Assembly (NCBI GenBank): GCA_011947345.1
Contig: JAAVTG010000672.1
Location: forward strand, 744,001 to 808,000
DNA from: Phytophthora quininea
Lineage: Eukaryota > Oomycota > Peronosporomycetes > Peronosporales > Peronosporaceae
Direction of reading: 5' to 3'
Length of the DNA: 64,000 bases
This document shows, piece by piece, positions 22,088-31,107 of the stretch. Each line of letters opens with the position of its first letter. Position 1 is the stretch's first letter. Under the pieces are notes generated by a model. The model searched no databases and was not told where the DNA came from. It saw only the letters and a program-made list of their open reading frames with translations. A program made the position numbers and the translations under genes.

Positions 22088-23085
22088 AGAGAGAATGGAT
22101 GAACGCTGGCGGGCATTTTTCATACTGGTACATTCTCCGCAAGCAGGTAGATGCTAAGTAGTAACGACGAGCTATGTGTCCATGTTTGCCTTGTTCTCTT
22201 GATCATGCACTCGCGGCGACAGGAACCGACACTTCATCGCTTGAGTGAAGTCGTTGAATGGCCTTGCGAATGCGAAGTCTGTGTGCGAACTTGGCGATCC
22301 CCACCTCGCTCATGGCCTGGTCCACGTCGTCGTCGCTTTCGAGCTGAGTCAGATCAGCCAGTGTCAAGAACCCGTGCGCTTGCAGTTGTTTGGCGTACAC
22401 GCTGTACTCCTCCGCCCTCGAGACGTCGATCTGTGCCAGCCACTCCACCAGCGGTGCACTGTCATCCACATCGCACTCTTCATCTTGCAGATCCAACAGA
22501 GCAGGAGGCTCCACCCCGTCTTCTCCGGAGGAGCGATGGATCCGTGAGCCAGCAGCTCGTCCACACTCAGTTTCCTCACAGCTTCGGCGTCCAGCGTCTC
22601 GACCGACTTGGCGGTCTTCCTGGACTTGGTCGACTCGAGGATTTCGTCCAGAGCCTTCTCGGTGTCACTGGCCAACGTTGAAAAGGCCTCCTGCTCCTTC
22701 GGGACTGGGTCTCCGCCACTGGGCCGGACTGCTTTGGGCTCGAGCTCTCTCCATGAGTTTGCGCTGTTTCCAACGAGATAGTGGCGGCTGGTTCAGGGTT
22801 GGAGCGACGGGTCCCCATTTGACGGTCGCGACACTGCTGACGCCGCTCTCCATGACTCGTCGTCGCAGCTCCATCATGGCTGCCTCGGAGAAGCGCTCGT
22901 CCTGGGACAGCAGAGCTTCCTGTTGCTCCTCGGTGAACTGCACGCGACGCTGCCGTAACCGGCTGAAGCACGTGGTGAACCCCGATGTTACGTTAGACAA
23001 GGCTTCGGACGCCGCTTCTCGAGGTAGCTCGAACAACACAACTCAGGTGACGTCCAGCTGCGAGAAGTCCACGACTTTAGTCAAG
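22088..23085 (-). pseudogene. SAM-domain protein, right copy (convergent with ACL)
   Basis: Inverted copy of 15680-16602, tail-to-tail with ATP-citrate lyase; the stop lies at 22203 and about 115 bp separate the two ends. It carries the same GGGG-run frame break before the SAM domain (near 22513) plus a private 2-nt deletion near 22698, where the left copy reads CCCGAGAAGG. The N-terminus differs: a frame ending DFSQLDVT near 23050-23080 meets a stop, and about 25 codons present on the left are missing. The SAM domain itself (22203-22440) is intact. Nothing suggests a functional product. Confidence 0.7.
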
Positions 23086-23224
23086 TCGAACAACGTTTCG
23101 AGAAAAGATCAAAATTTGGAACTTAAACCGCATGAAGAAGGGTAGAAATCGTAAGCGAAAGTGAACAGTCTGCTGGGTTTAGCGATTGCAATGGATGCCA
23201 GTGCACTGGAATGGAATGCCAAGC

Positions 23225-23662
23225 CTACGCGCTGTACTTGAGATTGTAGAGCCTCGTGTACAGATTGATGGTGCTTTGAGTGAGGATACCATTGGCCTCT
23301 AGCGTCGACGGGTCCTTGCGTTCTCTCAGCCAACCCTTTAACGAATTCGAACGGACTTTGTTGTCCCTCAACAAGGCGCGGTCGGTTTTTCCCATTGCTT
23401 CGATGGAAATCCCAGCCCAGTCCTGGTCGTCGTCATCCTGGTCGTCGTCGTCGTTCTGGTCATCGTCATCATCCAGGTCGCTGTCGTCCTCAATATACTG
23501 CTGCTTGCTGCGCAGGAACCTCTTGGCGGGGACAGCATCGACGGCCTCCACGGCATCAGCACGGGTCATCGCGGACAGCTTGGTGTTGTCCGCAGCCGAT
23601 GCGACGTTGCAAGTGGCGAGGAGAGCAGTGGCGGCCACGAGCAGGATGAAGCTGACGCGCAT
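23225..23662 (-). CDS. RXLR secreted effector, intact, 145 aa
   Basis: The start at 23662 (internal to a longer ORF) gives a textbook signal peptide, MRVSFILLVAATALLATCNV, with cleavage likely after ASA. RFLR follows at residues 48-51, then a very acidic aspartate-rich tract (about residues 57-80, DDDDDQNDDDDQDDDDQD) in place of a canonical EER. The C-terminus (ISIEAMGKTDRALLRDNK, then LKGWLRERKDPSTLEANGIL) resembles the AMGKT/ALLR...LRERKDP pattern of short RXLR effectors. It would be secreted and delivered into host plant cells, but no host target can be inferred. A near-perfect core promoter lies 44-60 nt upstream. A degenerate paralogue (15088) and a truncated copy (7941) exist in the window. 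Confidence 0.88.
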   Translation of the reverse strand: MRVSFILLVAATALLATCNVASAADNTKLSAMTRADAVEAVDAVPAKRFLRSKQQYIEDDSDLDDDDDQNDDDDQDDDDQDWAGISIEAMGKTDRALLRDNKVRSNSLKGWLRERKDPSTLEANGILTQSTINLYTRLYNLKYSA

Positions 23663-24560
23663 GGTGAAGCTGGAACAGTTGACTGGAGGGCTTGAGTGTG
23701 CGGAAGCAAACTGGGAAGTGATACTGGAAGCAGCACAAGTCGAGTGCCTTCGTCTCTCGAGGAGTGGCCATACCAAAGATGGATCTCGGTTGTCAGATCA
23801 TCAGCCGTGACAGCACATCTGATGATTTGTATACGGTGTTTGCGAACGCTTTTCTTGCCGTCGTGACGAATAGAATGGTAATGTAGATCCGGCTAGTGCC
23901 CGAATGCATTCTTCCATGCCTTGGCCACCGTTTTGTTCTTGTGGAGTTTTGCAGCGCTCGTTGAAGAAGGATTGCAGGCTCTCATGCTGTTGATACGCTA
24001 TGATATCAACTGTAGTTGCCCGTGTAATACGATTGTGTTGGTGATCGTGACCAAGTAATACGGCTTCCCATCGGTGCTGGTTCACTGGCAACGATGTGCA
24101 GTAGCGTTCACAAAGAGCGCTTCTATACAAACTGAGAGGAACTTGTTGCCGGTCGACAGCACGCACGAAGCTGATTGCGGTGATTATTCTAGATGCCACA
24201 CGCACATAGTATATGTCTGCCAGTACATGTTGTTGTATTAGTTCGTGACAATAACTTCGAGATAAAACCAGACCAAACCTTTTCTGCTACGAAATTGACC
24301 ACGCCACACGGAAATCCATCGCCACTCAAAAAGGGTCTTAAATCACTTGGTACTCGGTAGATAATGCGAGGAGCTAGTCTCCTTCTTCTCTTAGATAAAG
24401 TTCCTTGTAGTGTGATCGTGTTTTACACAGCTTGAAGATGAACATATTGCCCTGTGGTCTTCAGGATGATAAAGGCAACCTACCTTTGTCGACGAATGTC
24501 CCATAACACGACCAAGGTGGTCTTCTGTATATTGCCCATTCATCGAGGTAGAGAGAAATT
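23648..24560. repeat. Segmental duplication, right copy, holding the pogo empty site
   Basis: Reverse complement of 4390-4620 plus 7236-7976. At 24362-24363 a single TA marks the pre-insertion state of the pogo element found at 4621-7235. No gene apart from the RXLR 5' end. Confidence 0.85.
23706..23721 (-). promoter_or_regulatory. Oomycete Inr/FPR core promoter of the RXLR gene
   Basis: On the minus strand TCACTTCCCAGTTTGC fits TCATTYYNCAWTTT with two mismatches and lies 44-60 nt before the ATG, a normal oomycete 5' UTR length. The same box is conserved in the truncated copy near 7885-7900. Confidence 0.6.
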
Positions 24561-25500
24561 GAATTGATTAACTGTTTAGCGGATTCTCGTCTTAAGGTGA
24601 TAAGGTATCTATCCGTGAGAGTTACGTTCGTGTCGTCCACAAGTGGTGAATGGGTTCCGGGATATTATTTTCTGGCGGATCAAAGCCAAGTTTTGCAGCA
24701 CACAGACCACAGTAGCGCGGTTGCAATGAAGCTCATGTGCGTGTTGGTAGAGGAATTGGTAGTGCATCTTGAACGAGTTCAGCAGATTGAGAATATTTGG
24801 CACTTCAGCTGTTGTTTCCTGGAAATGAATGTCGTTCCTGAGCCGCCCTGTTGCATGAAACACAATCGCTGTGTAGATCCTCCATAGAAGTATCAGTTCT
24901 TTTTGCTCAGTTTTCCAGTTCCTATGGAGGTCTTGTAATCGTGGGAAGAGTAGCAACCTCCAGCTTAGATCGACGCAAAAGAACCTCGACCATTGGCTTC
25001 ATAGATGACGGGCATGTGAACAACAGTGTTCTACCTTTTCGATATCGTGGCATTCCGGACGAACACAGTTTTGGATGGTAGGATTTAGATCTCTGAGGAA
25101 GTAAAATCGTGAACCGACTGTGAGGTCTCCGAAGCACATTCGCAGTATCACATCATGAATTACCGGCAGTAGATATCCAAGCAAAGATATCACATTGGAT
25201 AAGCTCTCATGGATCCTTTGTCGAGTACACCCAGTTCTTCTTCCATCGGATGAGGCATCGACTCCGGTACTTGCTGAAGAGTCACATTTCAAGCTTGCGA
25301 TCGCAAATTTGGGAAGAATCGCGTAGTTGGTTCTGTTGGGAGAGCTACTTACCTTGATTCCAAATATCGGCGGTGAATTCGTATTTCTTACTGCATTCCT
25401 CCTTCGTCCGGATGCGGTAGTGAGCGATGAAATAATCGGCTCATTTGATGGTAGAGCACGAAAATGTCATGCGGAAGCACTTTCGTCCCAAGTATTGGAC
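24556..25500 (-). pseudogene. LINE 3' fragment, copy B (left arm of palindrome)
   Basis: Minus frames 24609-24956 and 24922-25292 repeat copy A almost exactly (ELILLWRIYTAIVFHATGRL, VIHDVILRMCFGDLTVGSRF). The copy shares the LINE 3' terminus at about 24556. A frameshift near 24950-25020 separates the frames. Together with copy C it forms an inverted repeat. Confidence 0.6.
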
Positions 25501-25625
25501 CATTCATCGAGGTAGATACCGCTGTTCTTGAAGGCATGAAGAAGCTTGGGATTCCGTCAAGAAGTCACCATCTGTGGGCGGCGAATAAGTTGCCGACGTC
25601 ATTGTGCTATTGCACAGAAAATATT

Positions 25626-26585
25626 CAATACTTGGGACGAAAGTGCTTCCGCATGACACTTTCGTGCTCTACCATCAAATGAACCGATTATTTCATCGCT
25701 TACTACCGCATCCGGACGAAGGAGGAATGCAGGAAGTAAGAAATACGACCGATATTTGGAATCAAGCTAAGCAGCTCTCTCCCAACAGAACCAACTACGC
25801 GATTCTTTCCAAACTTGCGATCGCAAGATTGGAAGGTGATTTTTCAGCAAGTACCGGAGTCGATGCATCATCCGATGGAAGACCTGGGGCGTCGTCGACA
25901 AAGGATTCATGAGACCTTGTCCAGTGTGATATCCCTACGTGGATATCTACTGCCGGTAATTCATGATGTGATAGTACGAATGTGCTTCGGAGACCTCACA
26001 GTCGGTTCACGATTTTACTTCCTCAGAGAACTAAAGCCTACCATCCAAAACTGCGTTCGTCCGGAATGCCAGGAGATCGAAACGGTAGAACACTGTTTTT
26101 CACGTGCCCGTCATTAGAACCAATGTGGAGCGAACGATGGAGCCGGTGGTCGACGTTCTTTTGCGTCGACCTAAGCTGGAGGTTGCTGCTCTTCCCAAGA
26201 TTGCAGGACCTCTGTAGGAACTGGAGAAGTGAGCACAAAGAACTGATACTTCTATGGAGGATCTACACAGCGATTGTGTTTCATGCAACAGGGCGGCTCA
26301 GGAACGACATTCATTTCCAGGGAACGACAGCTGAAGTGCCAAATATTCTCAATCTGCTGAACTCGTTCAAGATGCACCACCAATTCCTCTACCAACACGC
26401 ACATGAGCTTCATTGCAACCGCGCTACTGTGGTCTGTGTGCTGCAAAAACTTGGCTTTGATCCGCCAGAAAATAATACCCCGGAACCCATGCAGCACATG
26501 TGGACGATACGAACGTAACTCTCACGGATAGATAACTTATCACCTTAAGACGAGAAATCCGCTAAACAGTTAATCAATTCAATTT
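25626..26585 (+). pseudogene. LINE 3' fragment, copy C (right arm of palindrome)
   Basis: Plus frames 25604-25912, 25815-26117 and 25982-26518 encode the same LINE C-terminal region in order: HQMNRLFHRLLPHPDEGGMQ, VIVRMCFGDLTVGSRFYFLR, then ELILLWRIYTAIVFHATGRL. Three frames mean at least two frameshifts. It ends with the same AT-rich 3' terminus at about 26585. Confidence 0.6.
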
Positions 26586-26880
26586 CCTTGATGACATCTC
26601 AAAACCACAAACTAGCAAATTTTCTTTGGCGAGTCTCGATTACGAGTAACAGCGAAGTTCTGGATCTGTACGAACAGAGGAATCGCATATTTGTGATGAG
26701 GACTTTCGACCGTGAAACAGTAAGTTTTTCATGGGCCCAATTCCTCAAATGGATAGGCGATGCGATTATGGGATGACATCGGGTTTACTCTGCTGTGTAC
26801 GTTAACGCAGTCTAAAGGCCAATGGATTTGAACATGAATGCCTGTAGTAAGCACCTGTATACTGTCCCTCAATTTCTTAC
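26586..26880. other. No gene recognised
   Basis: One 62-codon plus ORF (26588-26776) has no recognisable feature. Nothing else seen. Confidence 0.4.
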
Positions 26881-26889
26881 TGATAAAAG

Positions 26890-27027
26890 CTTAAGTTGGG
26901 TTTGGATCGACAGGCAGCGCGTTCACGAGCTCGAGGTACTAGAAGTACCACATCCAGTACGTGCGGTCTCACCTCCAGACGTGGATCCAGAAAGATTATC
27001 TCTGGACGACATGGCCGTGAAGTGATG
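26890..27027 (+). pseudogene. Relic of an LWY-repeat RXLR effector
   Basis: The plus strand aligns at nucleotide level with one repeat of the intact effector on the opposite strand (about 27960-28060). It shares TTGGATC, GGCAG, GCGTTCACGA, then a KY..QYVR...TW..KD coding pattern, and finally GGACGAC[A/G]TGGC. Frames change at least twice (an ordinary ORF reads VHELEVLEVPHPVRAV across it, ending LSLDDMAVK), so it is decayed. It lies about 155 bp from the stop of the intact gene, tail-to-tail with it. Confidence 0.65.
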
Positions 27028-27181
27028 GTGAATAGGTCAGAACAGAACTAGCTACCATCACTGCTCTGAAGTCTCCATTCAACTCGATGTAATAGAGCTA
27101 GTAGTAGAACTACAGTGAATGTGCACACGTTGGTATCGGCGATCGCATGAATAAAAGCTTCTCCATGAAATCATACATGGA

Positions 27182-28423
27182 TTACCGAGCTGCTAACACA
27201 TACTTGGCGTACTCTCTTGTTCTCCCTGATGCCGCCCAAATCTCCGCCTTGGCTGCCTTCTCGGCCTCGGAGCCGTTCCTAACAATCACGTTCACCACAG
27301 GTTTGCCGTTCTTGGCCGAGTTGATCATCTTGTCGAGCTGCATCTTCACGTACTTCTCGTAGACTCTGAACCCATCCGTGCTCTTCAGCTGGCCCGGCGA
27401 GACCTTGTTCAGACCCAACCGCACCCACGCAGCGTACGTCGGGAAGTCGTCGCTCAGCCAGTCCGTGAGCCGCGTGCTCTCCTCTAGCTTCACGTAATTT
27501 TGGTAGAACTTGTAGTTCGGGCTGGACTTGAGCGCTGTTCCGTAGAGTTTATGTAGCCCCAACTTCGCCATCACGTCGTCAGCAGACAGCCCCTGCTTCA
27601 CCCACGCCGACAGTTTGGCCTTCATGAAATCGTAGTAGTAGTAATAATAATTCAGATTGGACGTCAGCGCCGCCCCGGACAGCTTGTCCAGCCCCAGATT
27701 TTTCAAAACCACGTTCGTCGACAAGTCCTGCTTCGTCCAGGCATTCACTTGCGCCGCCATATACTTCTCGTAGAGTTCGTAGTTGGGAGCCGCCAGGAAC
27801 GCATCTCCCGTCAGTTTGTTCAGCTTCAACGTCGCCATGACGTCGGTCGGATCCACGTTCTGGGTCGTCACGAACTCGTCAAAGTACTTGTAGTTGGGGT
27901 TGCTCGTCAGCGTGCTCAGCTCCAACTGCACCGCCACGTCGTCCAACGATAAATCCTTCTTGACCCACGTCTCGAGCTGCCACCGTACGTACTGGTCGTA
28001 GTACTTGTAGTACTTTGAGGTCGTGAACGCACTGCCCGTCAACTGATCCAACCCCAACGCCTTCTGCACGTACTCGATCGACTTGCCGTCCTTACGCCAG
28101 AGCTTCATCTGAGTACGTATTGGGAGGATCCCCGAGAGTTTCTCGCTGACCGTCGTCTTGACGTTCGCGACCGTCTTCTCCAACTCAGACATCGGTAGAC
28201 CACCTCCTCTCTCTTCACCGTCGTTATTGGTGCCATTGACCGAGTCATTGGTATCGTCACCCTCGTACTTGTCGGTTCTTAGAACTCTTCGCGCGCTGAC
28301 AACCGATTCACTGGAAACCAACGGAAGCACCGTCGAAACCTCCTTTGGTTCGGTCCTGAAGCCTTCTGATAGACGTCCACAGCAAACGGCAAGAGTGACC
28401 ACCACCACCCGAAGGAGCTTCAT
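27182..28423 (-). CDS. RXLR effector with tandem WY/LWY repeats, intact, 413 aa
   Basis: ATG 28423 begins a signal peptide (MKLLRVVVVTLAVCCGRLSE), chosen over the upstream in-frame Met at 28594 because only this start puts the hydrophobic core at the N-terminus. RVLR lies at residues 46-49 and GEER at 69-72, so both RxLR and dEER elements are present. From about residue 95 there are six or so modules of roughly 45 residues, each with a conserved Trp (LWRKDGKS, TWVKKDLS, AWTKQDLS, AWVKQGLS), a leucine block (ALGLDQLTGSAF, NLGLDKLSGAAL) and a tyrosine block (YYKYYDQY, NYKFYQNY). This is the helical WY/LWY architecture, known as a scaffold for binding host proteins. The protein is expected to be secreted into the plant; its target is unknown. 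No intron or lesion seen. Confidence 0.9.
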   Translation of the reverse strand: MKLLRVVVVTLAVCCGRLSEGFRTEPKEVSTVLPLVSSESVVSARRVLRTDKYEGDDTNDSVNGTNNDGEERGGGLPMSELEKTVANVKTTVSEKLSGILPIRTQMKLWRKDGKSIEYVQKALGLDQLTGSAFTTSKYYKYYDQYVRWQLETWVKKDLSLDDVAVQLELSTLTSNPNYKYFDEFVTTQNVDPTDVMATLKLNKLTGDAFLAAPNYELYEKYMAAQVNAWTKQDLSTNVVLKNLGLDKLSGAALTSNLNYYYYYYDFMKAKLSAWVKQGLSADDVMAKLGLHKLYGTALKSSPNYKFYQNYVKLEESTRLTDWLSDDFPTYAAWVRLGLNKVSPGQLKSTDGFRVYEKYVKMQLDKMINSAKNGKPVVNVIVRNGSEAEKAAKAEIWAASGRTREYAKYVLAAR

Positions 28424-28853
28424 CTCGAGCTGAAGGCGACGGAATTCTCGTACACTTGTGCAGAGACGAGTGGTGTGCGAACGTGAACGGTTCAACGACG
28501 CGGTCCGAAGGACCGTGGGAAGAACTGGCTGTTTCCGACTTGAGGAGAACCACGGCATTTGTGGTTTCGCCGGACACAGCAAGAAGACGAGCACAGTGCT
28601 CAGGACTCGGAGTCCCTGCGCGCAGAAGGAAGGAAAAGGGCCGTGCCCAACATTTTTTCTTCTTATAAGTGGGTTTGTGCCAGATTGGCGATTAGTATTT
28701 TTTCCAAGTTGGGTTGGGTGAGATTCCCACGAAACCTTCCCGTTTTCCCCAAAGGTTTACAGACTGTTCCCCATGGGCCAAGCTTATTCGAAATACTAGG
28801 AAGGAAAAGAGGATTGATTAGTTAGGCTTGAGAGGCCAAGCTTCTCTAACTAA
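28424..28853. other. Effector upstream region and LINE left flank
   Basis: Probable promoter of the effector at 28423, though no convincing Inr/FPR box was found. The rest is unique-looking sequence ending in the hairpin described separately. Confidence 0.35.
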
Positions 28854-28854
28854 T
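28814..28854. repeat. Nested hairpin beside the LINE insertion
   Basis: GATTAGTTAG pairs with CTAACTAATC, and inside it GCTTG pairs with CAAGC, giving a two-tier stem of 10 + 5 bp. It ends directly at the LINE target-site duplication. Confidence 0.55.
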
Positions 28855-28870
28855 CAAGAATTCGCCCCCA
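28854..28870. repeat. LINE target-site duplication, left
   Basis: TCAAGAATTCGCCCCCA, identical to 43770-43786. Confidence 0.9.
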
Positions 28871-29000
28871 CTTTCGAATTTGCTTGCAGATCAAGACCTC
28901 TTAGCCGCGGCACTGGCTGAGACCTGATCGAAAGTTTACGTGCCGAACGACCGGAACCTGATTTGGTATACTGAAACCAAATCAACTCAGGCCGCGCAAC

Positions 29001-30810
29001 ATGCTTCCTGCCCCCACCGAGGAGCCTGGGGGTGAAGGCAAACCCCGAGGAACACCCTCGGAGCTGGACCTGGCAAGCGCCGACCTGGTCCAAAAGGAAA
29101 AGCTGCCAACGACAAGAGAGGTCAAGGTGAGAGAGACAGGAGCCGCTTCCACTGGAACCAAGTCACAACCGAAAACAAGCCTCGTAGAGACAGACGACGA
29201 ACAACGCGCTGACATGGAACCCAGCAACAGAGGGAGTTCATCACGACCACCGCTCGACATGAAGGAAAAGGCTAACTCACCAGACGGCCTTGGCGAAGTA
29301 ACGGCGGACGATTTAGCTGCAACTCTGTTAGCGGTGCTAAAGGGAACAAGTACTCGGACTCCACGGTTTCAAACGTGGCTGGACACAATGCAAGAGCTGT
29401 TTGAGAGGGTCCACCGGAAAAAGACTACGGGAATGAATGGAATATCGGTGGCTTTGCAACGACTGCCAAAACTCAATCGGGTAGAACAGGAAAAGTTGCT
29501 GGATCTGTTTGAGCAAGTGGTACTCATTAGAGAATCGGATTGGACTGTGTGGAGAGAGGAAGTCGACGAAATCCTAACAAAAACATACCGAACTCGACAG
29601 ACACTGGTGTTCGGTTTGAACAAGCGTCTGGGAGATATGTCAATGGCGGCAGCACGGTCGTCAGAGCCCCTACTCACAGAGTGGGCACAAAAGATAACAG
29701 GTCAACAAAATGTCACAGTAGCAACGCCAGCAACGACCGAAGCGTTCATGTTCAACCCGCTGAAATACAATGAAGCAGTTATCGCCCGGTTCCGAGGAAT
29801 CTGCGAGCGAGCATACGGCAAACACAGAAATGTAGTGTTTAGGGAGGGAACGGATGATGAGTGGGAAATAGTGCAAGGTATTCTGGAAGGCAACATTGTT
29901 TGCCGGATGCCCCTCAATTTCTCTCAAGGATCATGACAACAGAAAGCAAACTCCAAGTCATCGAAACTATCCGAGTGCAAGTGGAAGGCTGCCTAATCAT
30001 GGAACTTAGTGGAGAACTCCCAATCAAGGCGGCGTTTCAGAGCACCAAAATCTCAGGGAAACCATCGCGACTTCCATACTTTGACTGGGTGGGGACCATA
30101 CAATGACCTGGCAAATGCTTGCGATAGTAAAGGCAATCAGTTATGATGCATCACGCCATGAAGTGCATTTCCACTATTTTACTAGGGAAGTGGCCCGACG
30201 ATACGAGTCGTTGATGGTTCCGTTCCAAAGTAAGACTCATCGATTGAGCAACGCGCACGAAGAGCCGCAGGACGGACAGTGCGAAAATGTATGGGACCGC
30301 CAAAAGGAGGTAGACGGAGAACTGAAAGCTGATGCAGCTACGTACTGCGTCCTGCTCCAAAACATAGCTCGTTCGACGAACATAGGTAAACTCCATGCGC
30401 TGCTCAAAAATTGGCTGCAAGTGACGTTTGACCTGGATGGTCTAGACAGCGGAGGGCGAGACTCAGTGACTTCGACGGTATGGGAACTACGATTCACGTT
30501 GGATGGATGTCCTCGACCACTAGTAAACATACTGCGAATCATGTGGTTTGACATGTGTATCGTCGTGCGGCACCCTCAAATGAGAGGGCGACAGCAATGC
30601 CTGCGTTGTGGTGAGAGTGGACATTTGCAGAGAAATTGCAGGATGTCGCACGACGAACTCAGAGGACCGGTTGCAAAGTTGTCACAGAAGTTGAGACTGC
30701 GCGGCTGCGGATGTCGCCACGGATATTCACAAGTCTGGAGGAACTGCGTCGAGAGACAGAAAAAGCAGAAAGCAGCTTCAAGAGGTACCAGCCCAGCTCA
30801 AACCCCATGA
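29001..30810 (+). pseudogene. LINE ORF1, nucleic-acid-binding protein with CCHC zinc knuckle
   Basis: ATG 29001 opens a polar, low-complexity N-terminus (about 110 residues), then a helical region (LLAVLKGTSTRTPRFQTWLD, ...). After frame changes near 29925 and 30100 the protein continues as YDASRHEVHFHYFTREVARR and ends in a zinc knuckle, CLRCGESGHLQRNC (about 30600-30641), in the usual LINE ORF1 position. The protein would package element RNA. Two frameshifts disrupt it in this copy. Confidence 0.75.
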
Positions 30811-31107
30811 ACAGCCAGGTGCAAACATTCAGGAGGTCCAATCAACCCATGTTCATGACAATCAGCAAGCTGAGGCAGAGTGGCAAACCAGTGGCAACAA
30901 GAAACGGCACCCCAAGACGTCAAAACTCAATAGAGCGACAATCTCCAGCGCTGTCGCAGCTCGGAAGATGGTAGAAACCAAAGCGTCAGACGGCTCTAAA
31001 GGGCCGGCTTCAGTTCATGACATTCCTAGGCAGACGGCTAAGGCCGGGACCAAGAAAACCCCATACAGATTGAAGAGTCGGAGAGCTCAAGTGCGGTCCA
31101 ACTTCAG

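Larger units (their letters stand above)
24556..26585. repeat. 2-kb near-palindrome of two LINE fragments
   Basis: Arms 24556-25500 and 25626-26585, spacer of about 125 bp centred near 25563. The outer ends are both LINE 3' termini, so two copies sit head-to-head. The spacer matches part of 4270-4400 inverted. Confidence 0.8.

Noticed and set aside
27749..27952. Short plus-strand ORF inside the intact LWY effector, suggestive of an overlapping gene
   Set aside because: Basic, domainless antisense shadow of the repeat modules.
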